A stretch of 64,000 bases of DNA from DAIOEK01 sp963721445 (GCA_963721445.1 CAVRIZ010000008.1:62001-126000); one strand, 5' to 3'; positions 27,396-37,206 are shown, counted from the stretch's first letter. A program made the numbers and translations. Notes: generated by a model not told the origin, from the letters alone.

Positions 27396-28564
27396 CCGCG
27401 ACCATCTTAATCGTAGATGATGAGGACAACGCCCGTAAGTTTATCGCCGAATTCCTGGTTTCGAAAAGCTACGAAGTGAATGGGGTTGCCAATCTGGCAG
27501 AAGCGCGTGCCGCGTTACAAAAAGATATGGCGGATATTATCCTCCTGGATGTAAATCTACCTGATGGGTATGGTCCAAATTTGCTTGCTGAGACTGCCAC
27601 CATGCCCTACCGCCCTCCGATCATTCTTATCACGGCGTATGGTGATATTGATATGGCAGTTGATGCCATGAAAAATGGCGCTCATGATTTCTTACAAAAA
27701 CCAATTCAGCTCACTCAATTGGAACAATCGATTCAACGCGCCCAGGAAGTGGTTGCCATGCGGCGTGAGCTTGCCCATCTTCGCAGCGCGCAACATCAAA
27801 ACATCGATTTCGTGGTTGGCGAGACACCGGCAATGCAAACGGTCATCTCCCAGGCAAAGCGGGCAGCGAGCGCGGCGGTTTCTGTCATCGTAACCGGAGA
27901 AACCGGCACCGGGAAAGAAGTTTTGGCACAATTTATTCACAAGATCGGTCCACGTTCCGGCAAACCATTCATCGCGATCAACTGTGCCGCGATTCAACCG
28001 ACCATGTTGGAATCCGAACTTTTTGGATATGAAGCCGGGGCATTCACAGGTGCTGAGAAGAAAAAAGTTGGGTTGATGGAAGTCGCGGATGGAGGGATCC
28101 TTTTTCTGGATGAGCTTTCATCCATGCCACTCGATATCCAGGGAAAATTGTTGCGAGCCATCGAAGAACAAAGCTTCAGACGCGTGGGCGGAACCGCACT
28201 GATCAAAGTGGATATCCAGGTATTGGCCGCATCCAATCGCAATTTGATGCATCTAATCCACGACGGAAAATTCCGGGAAGACCTTTACTATCGCCTCAAA
28301 GTCGTGGATCTGCATCTGCCGGCTTTGCGTGATCGCAAACAAGACATCCCTGACCTGGTCGGATATTTCATCCGAAAAGGGAATTCACGACTTGGAATGA
28401 ATATTGATGGCGCAACACCGAAAGCTTTAAAAGCCCTGGTCGATTATTCCTGGCCTGGGAATATTCGTGAACTGGCAAATGTGTTGGAACGAACCATGCT
28501 GTTTTGCGATGACCCAATTATCGATATCCACCATTTGCCGCCCGACTTTTCAATCGGCGTTTAA
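27392..28564 (+). CDS. NtrC-type sigma-54 activator lacking a DNA-binding domain
   Basis: 390 residues. The receiver domain (1-120) has the acidic pair near 10 and phospho-acceptor Asp53 (LLDVNLPDGYG). The AAA+ domain (about 138-375) has Walker A GETGTGKE, the sigma-54-contacting GAFTGA loop at about 216-221, Walker B GGILFLDE and WPGNIRELANVLERT. It stops at LPPDFSIGV, where NtrC proteins normally continue into a Fis-type HTH. No HTH is encoded in any frame of the 74 bases before the next gene. Such proteins (FlgR, CtcC types) activate sigma-54 from solution. Confidence 0.92.
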   Translation: MTATILIVDDEDNARKFIAEFLVSKSYEVNGVANLAEARAALQKDMADIILLDVNLPDGYGPNLLAETATMPYRPPIILITAYGDIDMAVDAMKNGAHDFLQKPIQLTQLEQSIQRAQEVVAMRRELAHLRSAQHQNIDFVVGETPAMQTVISQAKRAASAAVSVIVTGETGTGKEVLAQFIHKIGPRSGKPFIAINCAAIQPTMLESELFGYEAGAFTGAEKKKVGLMEVADGGILFLDELSSMPLDIQGKLLRAIEEQSFRRVGGTALIKVDIQVLAASNRNLMHLIHDGKFREDLYYRLKVVDLHLPALRDRKQDIPDLVGYFIRKGNSRLGMNIDGATPKALKALVDYSWPGNIRELANVLERTMLFCDDPIIDIHHLPPDFSIGV

Positions 28565-28587
28565 GCACTCTCCAATATCAACTGCCA

Positions 28588-28603
28588 CGGCATAATTCTT
28601 GCA
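28588..28603 (+). promoter_or_regulatory. Sigma-54 (-24/-12) promoter
   Basis: GG at 28589-28590 and GC at 28601-28602 are separated by exactly ten bases; the surrounding sequence reads CGGCATAATTCTTGCA, close to the known TGGCAC-N5-TTGCA pattern. Initiation would fall near 28613, with AGGAGG and the ATG of the two-helix protein just downstream. It lies directly after the sigma-54 activator gene, so the operon beyond it is the likely target. Confidence 0.75.
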
Positions 28604-28638
28604 ATATATCCTTCTGAATATGTTCTCAGGAGGATGAA

Positions 28639-28971
28639 ATGTTTAATATGACTATCCCTGATTTCTTGCTCACGATGGCGACAGGAGTTTTCTTACTCGG
28701 TTTGATCTCGCTCTGCATTGGAATCTTTGTGTTGGTTTCCCGCACGGTTGGGAAAGATATCACCACATTGGCCAATCAGACCGCCAAGATGGCTCAAAAA
28801 GGGATCACTGAAGATGTCGCCGGGCTGGTCGGAAATGCCTCTGACCTGTTAGCGGCGCTTAATGGGCTGATCAAAACAAGTGCCGGCATCGGCGTTTTTC
28901 TGGTGATTATCGGCATGATTATGATGGCCGGCTCGTATTGGTTAGTTCTCCAAATATCAGCGATGGTATAA
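28639..28971 (+). CDS. Two-helix membrane protein, first gene of the sigma-54 operon
   Basis: 110 residues. Hydrophobic helices at about 8-34 and 80-106 flank a soluble segment (RTVGKDITTLANQTAKMAQKG) that looks amphipathic and may form a short coiled coil. I do not recognise a family. A strong AGGAGG site precedes the ATG. It is the first gene after the -24/-12 promoter and 40 bases before the giant TPR gene, so it may anchor or gate the downstream TPR and protease proteins; that is inference. Confidence 0.65.
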   Translation: MFNMTIPDFLLTMATGVFLLGLISLCIGIFVLVSRTVGKDITTLANQTAKMAQKGITEDVAGLVGNASDLLAALNGLIKTSAGIGVFLVIIGMIMMAGSYWLVLQISAMV

Positions 28972-29011
28972 CCGTTAATTTTTTCATATCCTTCTCGCGT
29001 AAGGTGCAGCT

Positions 29012-29848
29012 ATGGAACCTGCTGATCTGATTCTGCAATTGAAAGAGACCATCGCCAGCCCGTTAGCGGCTGACGTGTTTAAGAGTATCTATATGGATCC
29101 TCTCCTATTCGAATCCTTCGAAGATCCGCAAGCGATTGAAAAAATCGCGGCAGCCTGTGGAGATGATCCTGAAATGTGGAATCCCGCGCGGATAGGATTT
29201 GCCTTAACCGAGACCGGGCTTGATCTGGATGCTCTGGTTCAAACTCCGCTTCAACCCATCGCTACTGATATACGGCAAAAAGTTTCTGCGTTATATCAGA
29301 AAGTATTACGCAAGCAAACCGTTGTATCTTCTCTGGAAGATTTAGTTTTTCTCGCACTTGCTTTACGAGAACGCCGTAGGTTGACAGACTCCTGGTCAGG
29401 CCTGGCAAAAGAGATCACTCGTAATTACACAGCCAATGATTTTTCCGCGGAAAATTGGACTACCTCCCTTGCAATAACGTACTGGTTATGTCCGGATAAA
29501 TCAGATCTCCTGTCTGAACTTGATTCTCTCTCTGGAGTAATGGATGGAATCAGCTATTTCATCCTGATATCCAGGATTATCTTATCGGCGCCGTCCAACC
29601 TGAGCGATGAAAACATTGCAATTTTGACCGAAGCAGCCAAAAAAGTAGACGAAACCAGCCGGGTTAAAGCCTTGGAGTGGTTATATGGGTATGGTTTTGA
29701 GGAGCTGACCAAAGATCTATCGTCCAGATTATTGATGGATTCTACTGGACAGGATGCAGAATCACCTGCATTGGAATCCAAACCTGCCAAGGTGGATCCG
29801 CTGGAGAAAGGATTGCTGTTTGAGAGGATGGACCATCTGGCGATTTAA
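29012..29848 (+). CDS. N-terminal segment of giant TPR protein (or separate helical protein)
   Basis: 278 residues, predicted mostly helical, with no recognised domain and no signal peptide. It ends at TAA 29846-29848, yet the same frame continues without a break into the next TPR segment. Changing the stop to AAA (ATT AAA GAA AAG) would give a smooth helical linker. If the stop is an error, this is the head of a protein reaching 34424 (about 1,803 residues). If real, it is a separate 31-kDa protein. AAGGTG lies upstream of the ATG. Confidence 0.6.
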   Translation: MEPADLILQLKETIASPLAADVFKSIYMDPLLFESFEDPQAIEKIAAACGDDPEMWNPARIGFALTETGLDLDALVQTPLQPIATDIRQKVSALYQKVLRKQTVVSSLEDLVFLALALRERRRLTDSWSGLAKEITRNYTANDFSAENWTTSLAITYWLCPDKSDLLSELDSLSGVMDGISYFILISRIILSAPSNLSDENIAILTEAAKKVDETSRVKALEWLYGYGFEELTKDLSSRLLMDSTGQDAESPALESKPAKVDPLEKGLLFERMDHLAI

Positions 29849-29917
29849 GAAAAGATCAATACCTACCAGTATGATTCCATCACCCGACCATCATTCCTTG
29901 CAGAGCAGGAAGAGATA

Positions 29918-31711
29918 TTGCGCCAGGCACAGGCTCGAATGCAAGCGCAAAAAGCCTCTCTCGAGAGTGGAGAAGGAAAAATTCTGGCATGGAAAAAAGT
30001 AGTCGATCTGGTTCCCGAATCAGACCTCGCCAGAGCAGAACTTGCTTCAGCCTATCTCGAAAACCATGATGTTCAATCAGCAGGCAGTATTTCATTTGGC
30101 GACTTAACCCACCCATTGGTTTACGCCGTCAGAGCCTGGATTGGATCAAGCCAGGGCAACCTGCTTGAAGCCGAGTTATTCTTTGACCAGTTGATCCTAT
30201 CGCTCAATTCGCCCCACTCAATCGATACACCGATGATCCTTCGGGTAGTGGAAATTTCGGGTCAGGTTGATCTGCCACAAAAAATGGATGTATTACTCGC
30301 CGCTCTTCCAAAAGGTCTGCCCATTCAGGCGCAGGTTATTAAATTCAGGACGAGACTTGCATTTGATCGTGGCGATCATGAAAAAGCCCGGTCCCTCGCT
30401 TCCGCTACTCTCATGCTCGACGAGAAAGATGTGGCTGCCCGAAGAATTTTGGCAAAGAGTTTCGAAAAACAAAGCCAATTTGAATTAGCTTTGAAAGAAT
30501 GGGAGAAAATTCTTTCAATTGGTCCTAAGCCCGACCGGGAAGACCAACTCTTCTATGCCAGTTGCGCGGTTCGCGCCGGAAAACCAGATCAAGCCATTTC
30601 AATCTGCAAATCATTGCTTGAATCGGATCCATCCGATGGCTCAACCTACCTCATCATTGGCGACGCCCACCAACAATTACAGCAATATGAACCAGCTGTC
30701 GAAAATTACGAGAAAGCCGTCTCACTCTCACCTGAATTGGAAGGGACCTGGAAACGATTAGCCGAATTTCACCTGGCAAAAGGGAACAAGGAAAAAGCAA
30801 TTGAAGTCTTAAATACCGCCATTAAAGCAGTCCCAAATGCTGCCAGCTTGAATTTTTTACTTGGGTGCCAGTACCTTGAAAATGGATCGAATTCAGAGGC
30901 AATCCCGCTATTCCAAAAAGCACATCATTTCGATCCAAGAAATATCGATTACATCCGTACGCTTGGCGAAGGTTTACAGAATACAGGTCAATGGATGGAT
31001 GCCGAAGCATTGTATAGCCAGGCAGCTAAAATGTATCCATTTGATCAGACAATCCTGTTTTCACATGCGAAGAGTTTGCTCAAGTTGAATAAAAAATCCG
31101 ATGCGCTCATACCAATGCAGCATCTGGTGGAACTTCATCCGGCTGGATCAGAGATCTATGTGATCTTTGGGCATCTCGTGTTGGATGATCTGATCCCTGA
31201 TTATGACCAGGTTCAACCTGATGACGCGGAAACGATATCATTACTGGATTACTCGCGAGACATTCTTCAAGATGCGAGCGACCGTGAACCATTAAATGCA
31301 CATTTGCGCTTATTACTTGCAGAAAATCTGGCTAAATTGGGCGAAAAAGAAGCTGCCCAACAAATTTTCGCCTCTCTGACAGAGCAAATATTCACACTCC
31401 CTGTGGATCTACGGTGGCGGGTGAGCTATGGTCTGGGTATGACGAGCGGGCAAATGGGCGAATTCGAGGTCGCACTGGCTGCATTACAGGAAGCCGCAAA
31501 CCAAAACCAGGAAAATTTCCTGATTCACCAGCAACTTGCCGAAGCGTACTTGCGAGCCAATCTCGATCAATCTGCTCTTCAAGCGGCACAACAGGCGTTG
31601 TCCATCGATCCCAAAGACCCTGATAACTTGATCTGGTATGCGGAATTTTGCACCCGCTCGCATGACTTACATGAAGCGCTGTCCACCCTGGATGCGATAA
31701 TCAAGATTTAA
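29918..31711 (+). CDS. TPR-repeat protein, middle segment
   Basis: 597 residues if begun at TTG 29918 (AGGAAGAG upstream); the frame is open from 29849. It consists of TPR and TPR-like units of about 34 residues, for example YEKAVSLSPELEGTWKRLAE, AIEVLNTAIKAVPNAASLNF, and AIPLFQKAHHFDPRNIDYI, with DPKDPDNLIWYAE near the end. TPRs are protein-protein scaffolds. It ends at TAA 31709-31711, where the repeat pattern expects KINPDN, and continues in the same frame downstream. It probably belongs to the same polypeptide as the flanking segments. Confidence 0.7.
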   Translation: MRQAQARMQAQKASLESGEGKILAWKKVVDLVPESDLARAELASAYLENHDVQSAGSISFGDLTHPLVYAVRAWIGSSQGNLLEAELFFDQLILSLNSPHSIDTPMILRVVEISGQVDLPQKMDVLLAALPKGLPIQAQVIKFRTRLAFDRGDHEKARSLASATLMLDEKDVAARRILAKSFEKQSQFELALKEWEKILSIGPKPDREDQLFYASCAVRAGKPDQAISICKSLLESDPSDGSTYLIIGDAHQQLQQYEPAVENYEKAVSLSPELEGTWKRLAEFHLAKGNKEKAIEVLNTAIKAVPNAASLNFLLGCQYLENGSNSEAIPLFQKAHHFDPRNIDYIRTLGEGLQNTGQWMDAEALYSQAAKMYPFDQTILFSHAKSLLKLNKKSDALIPMQHLVELHPAGSEIYVIFGHLVLDDLIPDYDQVQPDDAETISLLDYSRDILQDASDREPLNAHLRLLLAENLAKLGEKEAAQQIFASLTEQIFTLPVDLRWRVSYGLGMTSGQMGEFEVALAALQEAANQNQENFLIHQQLAEAYLRANLDQSALQAAQQALSIDPKDPDNLIWYAEFCTRSHDLHEALSTLDAIIKI

Positions 31712-31726
31712 CCGGATAATGTCGAC

Positions 31727-34424
31727 TTGCGAATCAAACTTGGATTCATGCAAATTCAGGTAGGCGAAGTCGAAATCGCAAAATCTACTTTCCGAACTCT
31801 GGTGAGCGAGATCAAAATTACCTCACAGCAATATCAACTTATCGCCACCCATCTAGCCTCGCAAAAGGAATATCAAGAAGCGGTGGGATACCTTCGGTTA
31901 GGAATCCAGGAAGATCCGCAATCATCCTTACCGCTCCTGATGGATCTCGTTCAATATGAACAAAAAATGGGAGATCTTTCTTCCGCATTGAATACACTGG
32001 AGACAGCCATCGGGTTGGATCCTCAAAACCGGTTACTGCAGGTCGTTAAAGCGGATATGCAGGCATTCGGTGGTGACACGAATGAGGCGATTCTCACCCT
32101 GGAACAAGTCAATACAAAAACCGAACCTGAAACCGACGATCCTGCATCCTGGCACGACCAACGTCTAAACCTGCTTCTCAGATTGATCTACCTGTATCGT
32201 AAATCAGGCGCCATTGAGAAAGCTATTCAAACCGCAGAACAGTGCCTATTAGATTATCCCGGTGAGGGCGAAGCCACGTATTTGTTAGCCGATATGGCTT
32301 ATCATCAATTGAATCTGAGTAAAGCACATGAATTGGTGGAAGAATTGCAGATACTCGGTGCACCTCAATCTCAAATCTCAGATCTGGCAGTGATCCTCAA
32401 ATCAAAGATCGATCTTGAAGCAAGGGAAAATCGCGGAAGCAGGCACTACATACCAATCTCGAAATCTAAATTCGCGTTGGTATATATGGAAATCCGCGCT
32501 GGATATCCTCACCTCGCCTCAGGATCAGCTGGATCTAAAAACAATCGCATCTGTCCAAAATGAGATCAATGGATTAACGCTTACAGAAGTTGACCAACTT
32601 TTACCCGCCAGGGATAAACATAAAAACAACTTACCGGATATGCCGATCTACGATCCAATGTCATCAAGTCCACTCCTGGCAACCATTATCGCTGAGGCGG
32701 CAGCCAGTACCGGATCTTATGAAACCGCCCATATGATATTGGAACAGATGCGCGATCGTTTCCCGTATGAAATTCACCCGGTTTTCTCCATCGCGAAACT
32801 ATATACCCAACAAGCTGAAGAATACCGGTTGGCAGACATGCTCCATATCCGACGCCATTTGCCTCCAGCTGATTCATTGACACTTGGTTCATTTGAGGCG
32901 TTTGAAGAGATGATCCTGGCAACAGAACAGGTCAGTGATTCACCGCTGGTTAAAGCCTGGCACAAACGGGGAACAGCAGCGTTCTACCCAACTATTGATA
33001 ATTTCGCAGCTGTATCTGCTTCTCCAGAATTTTCGTCCATGGAGAAATTCCAAATCGGAAAGTTGGCACTCGAAAATAAAGTCTCAGAACTGATGCAATA
33101 CCTTGATCAGACTCAAGTTTCTCTCAAAGATCGAGCTGAGGCGGCCATTCTTGTTCTGGATAAAGCTCCTCAGGATGCCTATCAGATAATGGAATCCGTT
33201 GGAGATCAACTCGTGATCCATCCCGCTTATCTGGCAGCTTACTCCCTGTCTGCTTTGAAGATTGGAAACTTGCAGCCAGCACTCGATGCACTGGAAAACG
33301 CCCTCACGCAATGGAATGACGAGCCCGAATGGCATTTGCTTGCCGCCCAGATGTGTACCCAGAGTAAAAATGCCAGTGGTGCGCTCTATCATTGGAAATT
33401 TGCGGCTGACCTTGAACCTGAAAACTATATCTTTGTACTTGAAATGGGCAAGGGTTCCCTGCTTTTCGAAGACACCATGCAAGCAATTCAATATCTTCGC
33501 AAAGCCGCTCATCTCGATCCGGTGAATTATCAACCCTGGCTATATATGGCGCAGGCCTACAGGGCGCACGGTGATATCAATCAGGCAATCGCATCCATCG
33601 AGAGATCAGTCACCTTATCACCGAATCAATCGGAACCGTTGGTCTACAGTGCTCAACTTTCTCTGGAAGCCGGTCAGGCGGATGAAGCCCTCAAGAAGAT
33701 TGATTCAGCCCTTCGCCTGAATCCAAAAGATACCAGCGGATTGATCCTGAAATCCAAAGCGTTACAGGCGATTGGCCACACAGAAGAAGCATTGGAGTTG
33801 ATATCTCATTCACTCAGCAAAGTTGCCAATTCCCTTCCCCTGCTGATCGCCAGAACTGAGATCATCCAGGTAAAAGAAGGTCAAAAGGCATATCTAAAAT
33901 CTCTGCAAGAGATCGCTCAAGATTACCCGAAAGACCCGACTGTCCTCCAGATGTATGCCCAGGCATTAGCTGAAAATGGTCAGCCGGCGGAGGCGCTTCA
34001 CATTACCCAACTCGCCTTGAAAGCAGACCCTGATCAATTGGAAATGCATTTGTTAGCCGGCAGATTGCTTAGAAGTACCGGCCAATTGGACCAGGCGATT
34101 GATCATTTCTCAGCCTGTGTCAATCTTGATCCTTCCCATGTGGATTCCTATCTGGAAATGGCAAAGACATACCAGGAACGCCGGGATTACACCAAAGCAA
34201 GCACACTTTTTGAGAAGGTGATAGAGATCACGCCAAAAGACTATCGGGGTTATTACCAGCTTGGGCTCTTACTCCGCGATGCAAAAGATTATCGGGGAGC
34301 AGAAACCATGTTGCGAAAGGCATCAGAGCTCACGAAAGATGATGTCAACATCCTGCGGCAATTAGGCGCAATTATTGCACTAAATCTGGTACATAATCCT
34401 CAGGAGGCATCGGTTCACTCATGA
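31727..34424 (+). pseudogene. TPR-repeat protein, C-terminal segment with one frameshift
   Basis: The frame entering from the previous segment carries TPR units to about 32410, then shifts by one base near 32405-32415 into the frame ending at 34424 (LKQGKIAEAGTTYQ onward). Many more TPRs follow, including AIASIERSVTLSPNQSEPLV, ALKKIDSALRLNPKDTSGL and AIDHFSACVNLDPSHVDSYL. Its TGA overlaps the ATG of the protease gene (ATGA), which argues for coupled synthesis of scaffold and protease. With the shift repaired this part has about 900 residues. Confidence 0.72.
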
Positions 34425-37105
34425 GCGGCATACCCAATAATCCAATCCTTAATCACGGCAATATCAGCCGGGACGATTTACTGACGATCCTTAGCGTCGG
34501 TTTTCGTAAAAAAGAATACCGGTTCGTCCGCCAATTGGTACTCAATTGGCTGGCAGCTTTTCCTGGGGATATCCAATTTAATTACTTTTATGCGCGTACA
34601 CTGTCAGAGGATGGAAAAGCGCTACAGGCACTCCCCATTCTGGATATGGTTTGTTCATCTGATCCAGAATTTGTTGTTGCCCACGAGTTACGCCTTTCGG
34701 TCCTGGCTCAGCTTGGAAAAAATACAAACCAGGAAGCCGGCTACCTGTATGCGTTGAATGGGCGGCACGTGGCCGGAACTACCATTCCCGCCTGGAGTAA
34801 GTCTTACCGTCAGAGCCAGGAAGCCTTTGAAACGGATAAACTGGAAGATGCAGAATTACTGATTCAACAAGCATTAATTGCTGATTCTACGATTGATCTG
34901 TCTGCCTCTTTCCATCTGCAGATCGTCTCTGCCGTGCACGATAGCCAAACCTTACTGAACCTCGCCAGTCTATATCATTCCCGCTGGCCAGATTGCATTC
35001 CCGTAACGCTTTTCCTGGCTGCCGCAAAATTGAGCACAGGCGAAGATACAGAAGCTGTCGCCTTATTACATCAATGCGCTTCTCGTGATTCCTCTGGGCA
35101 GGTTATCCGCCGAATCTGGGGAGAAAATCATCCATATCGTCTTCTCTGGCCTGAATCGATGCAAATCCGTTTCGAAGCCAGTATACCTACCTCCATCTCC
35201 GCTGCTTTGGGCTGGAATCAGTTGCCATTCAGTTCCGCACCAATTGCACCGCCACAACCTGAGACTCCAGTACCGGTTGAGATAGTCGAAGAGACCGTTA
35301 CGGTAGCTCAAGTGGTTGAAGAGGAAGTCATTCCAGAACCTATCCCCACTGTTGTGAACGTAGTGCCTGCTGTCGAGACAAAACCAACCCCGGTCGTCGA
35401 GGAGATGCCGGTTACAAGGTTGGATCAGGGTAAATTAGGACCAGAAAGCCTGCAGGACGTTCGGGAAGAGCTGGAACGGATCGCCACCAGACTGCGCATC
35501 AGCGGTGTTACTCGCAGCGATGGAAGATTCCCCACCTATGTAGTCCTATCCACCCGTAAGGGTTTGGAAAACCAATATGGTTCACAATCCAGCTTTATCC
35601 TGGATGAATTGATGAAACAGGTTGTGGAAGGTATTCGCAAGAAAAAAGGTTGGAATTCAATTCTGCTCTATGTGGATGACGCAGCCAGTACATCCTCTTT
35701 CGGGATAAAACCAGCTCCGTTCAACGATCCCTGGAAGATCAAATTAGCCATCGCAGACCTGGATAAAGCTTTAGCCAAACGGGGTGAAATGATAGGCGCC
35801 CTGTTTATTGTCGGCGGACCAGAAGTCGTGCCTTTCCATTATCTTCCCAATCCAACCGATGATGCAGACACACAAATCGCATCTGATAATCCGTACGCGA
35901 CGGTAGATGATAACTATTTCGTTCCGGAATGGCCGGTAGGCCGTCTTCCTGGTGGAACCAATCGTGACGCAGGAATATTGCTACAATACTTGCGCAAGAT
36001 GATCACTTATCACGCCGAGCAATCCGCGGAAGAACCCTGGTGGCAGCGTATTAGCATCTTCTCACCGATCTGGAACGGCATGCGACGGGTCTTATCTCAT
36101 GGAATTGCCAAATACCGCCCTTCATTTGGTTACTCAGCCGCTGTCTGGAAACAGGCATCCCTGGATGTCTATCGACAGATAGGTGATGGCCAATCCATGC
36201 TGGCTTCTCCGCCCACCCGTTCAGGTGAGCTGATTGGCAATGGTTTCTATCCATCCAAACTTCAATACTATAACCTTCATGGGGTAGCCGATGCGGCTGA
36301 ATGGTATGGCCAGCCAGAGTTCAATGATCTGAAGGATTCCCCCGAATATCCATTAGCAGTTAGTAACCAGGATATTCCGAACGATGGAAACGCCCCCACT
36401 GTGATATTCACCGAAGCTTGCTACGGAGCTTTCATCGATGGTAAAAATGAAGACCAGGCGCTCTCACTCAAATTCATATCGACAGGAACAAAGGCGCTGG
36501 TCGGATCGACCTGTGTTTCTTATGGTTCTGTTTCAGCTCCACTAATCGGGGCTGATCAATTGGCCAGCAATTTCTGGAAACTGGTTAAGGTCGGCACACC
36601 AGTGGGTGAAGCTGTCCGCAATTCTAAAGTGATGATGGCACAGGAAATGACCAAACGCCAGGGATTCTTGGATGGGGAAGACCAAAAAACTCTGATTTCA
36701 TTTGTCCTCTATGGTGATCCCCTGGTTGCAATTCTTCACAATAAGAAATCCAGTAAAGCTATTAGACGTGAACGAATAAAAGAGCCGGTTCTTACAGTCT
36801 GCGAAAGCGAAGAGGAATCCCTCGATCCTTCAGAAGTGAATAGCGACATGATGTCTCATGTTAAGCTGATCGTGGAACAATACCTTCCCGGTCTGAAAGA
36901 TGCCAATTTCTCGATGAGTAAACAATATGCGAGCCAATCGCAAGCCACTGAGTTATTTTCAAAATCAACTCAAGCTTTACCCGAAAAACGGACGGTTGTA
37001 ACGGTAAGCAAAGAATATAAAGTGGCGAGGAAGCAGCATTTCCACTATGCCCGGCTTACTCTGGACCAAAAGGGGAAAGTGATCAAACTGGCAGTCTCCC
37101 GATAA
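34421..37105 (+). CDS. Cytoplasmic caspase-fold peptidase, gingipain (C25)-like, with TPR-like N-terminus
   Basis: 894 residues, no signal peptide. About 1-260 is helical and TPR-like (FRKKEYRFVRQLVLNWLAAFPGD). About 275-335 is a Pro/Val/Glu linker. About 340-760 is a clan CD peptidase domain: FIVGGPEVVPFHY, then SDNPYATVDDNYFVPEWPVGR as in the gingipain subdomain, catalytic His620 in YYNLHGV and Cys667 in FTEACYGAF. The His-Cys spacing and order match C25/caspase-like enzymes. About 770-894 is an unknown C-terminal domain. Secreted C25 enzymes are pathogen proteases; an intracellular one coupled to a TPR scaffold suggests an effector. Substrate unknown. Confidence 0.82.
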   Translation: MSGIPNNPILNHGNISRDDLLTILSVGFRKKEYRFVRQLVLNWLAAFPGDIQFNYFYARTLSEDGKALQALPILDMVCSSDPEFVVAHELRLSVLAQLGKNTNQEAGYLYALNGRHVAGTTIPAWSKSYRQSQEAFETDKLEDAELLIQQALIADSTIDLSASFHLQIVSAVHDSQTLLNLASLYHSRWPDCIPVTLFLAAAKLSTGEDTEAVALLHQCASRDSSGQVIRRIWGENHPYRLLWPESMQIRFEASIPTSISAALGWNQLPFSSAPIAPPQPETPVPVEIVEETVTVAQVVEEEVIPEPIPTVVNVVPAVETKPTPVVEEMPVTRLDQGKLGPESLQDVREELERIATRLRISGVTRSDGRFPTYVVLSTRKGLENQYGSQSSFILDELMKQVVEGIRKKKGWNSILLYVDDAASTSSFGIKPAPFNDPWKIKLAIADLDKALAKRGEMIGALFIVGGPEVVPFHYLPNPTDDADTQIASDNPYATVDDNYFVPEWPVGRLPGGTNRDAGILLQYLRKMITYHAEQSAEEPWWQRISIFSPIWNGMRRVLSHGIAKYRPSFGYSAAVWKQASLDVYRQIGDGQSMLASPPTRSGELIGNGFYPSKLQYYNLHGVADAAEWYGQPEFNDLKDSPEYPLAVSNQDIPNDGNAPTVIFTEACYGAFIDGKNEDQALSLKFISTGTKALVGSTCVSYGSVSAPLIGADQLASNFWKLVKVGTPVGEAVRNSKVMMAQEMTKRQGFLDGEDQKTLISFVLYGDPLVAILHNKKSSKAIRRERIKEPVLTVCESEEESLDPSEVNSDMMSHVKLIVEQYLPGLKDANFSMSKQYASQSQATELFSKSTQALPEKRTVVTVSKEYKVARKQHFHYARLTLDQKGKVIKLAVSR

Positions 37106-37122
37106 CCGGTTTTCCATCTTTG

Positions 37123-37131
37123 TGATATAAT
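37123..37131 (+). promoter_or_regulatory. Extended -10 box of the rpsF-ssb-rpsR operon
   Basis: TGATATAAT directly after the protease gene; no clear -35 element. Initiation near 37138 gives a leader of about 92 bases. Confidence 0.6.
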
Positions 37132-37144
37132 CTTTTCGTTATGA

Positions 37145-37206
37145 AAGGCACACCAATGGTGTGCCTTACTTTCCGCACGCGGTTCATCTACGGTGAAAAC
37201 GCGTGC
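37145..37206 (+). promoter_or_regulatory. Structured leader of ribosomal protein operon
   Basis: Two hairpins: a perfect 10-bp stem (37145-37154 with 37158-37167, loop AAT) and a 7-bp GC-rich stem (37175-37181 with 37200-37206) enclosing an inner TTCA/TGAA stem and loop TCTACGG. S6-S18 operons in other bacteria are autoregulated through such leaders; I do not recognise the known motif itself. Confidence 0.45.

Noticed and set aside
28565..28638. Frameshift hiding an HTH domain after the sigma-54 activator
   Set aside because: All frames of the gap were read; none resembles a Fis-type HTH, and a promoter and ribosome site fill the space.
33084..33533. Open frame of about 150 codons on the minus strand inside the TPR gene
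   Set aside because: No ribosome site or domain; the plus strand carries regular TPR units here.
29918..34424. DNA repeat array or CRISPR-like repeats
   Set aside because: The periodicity is at the protein level (TPR, about 34 residues) with divergent DNA; no exact repeats or spacers.
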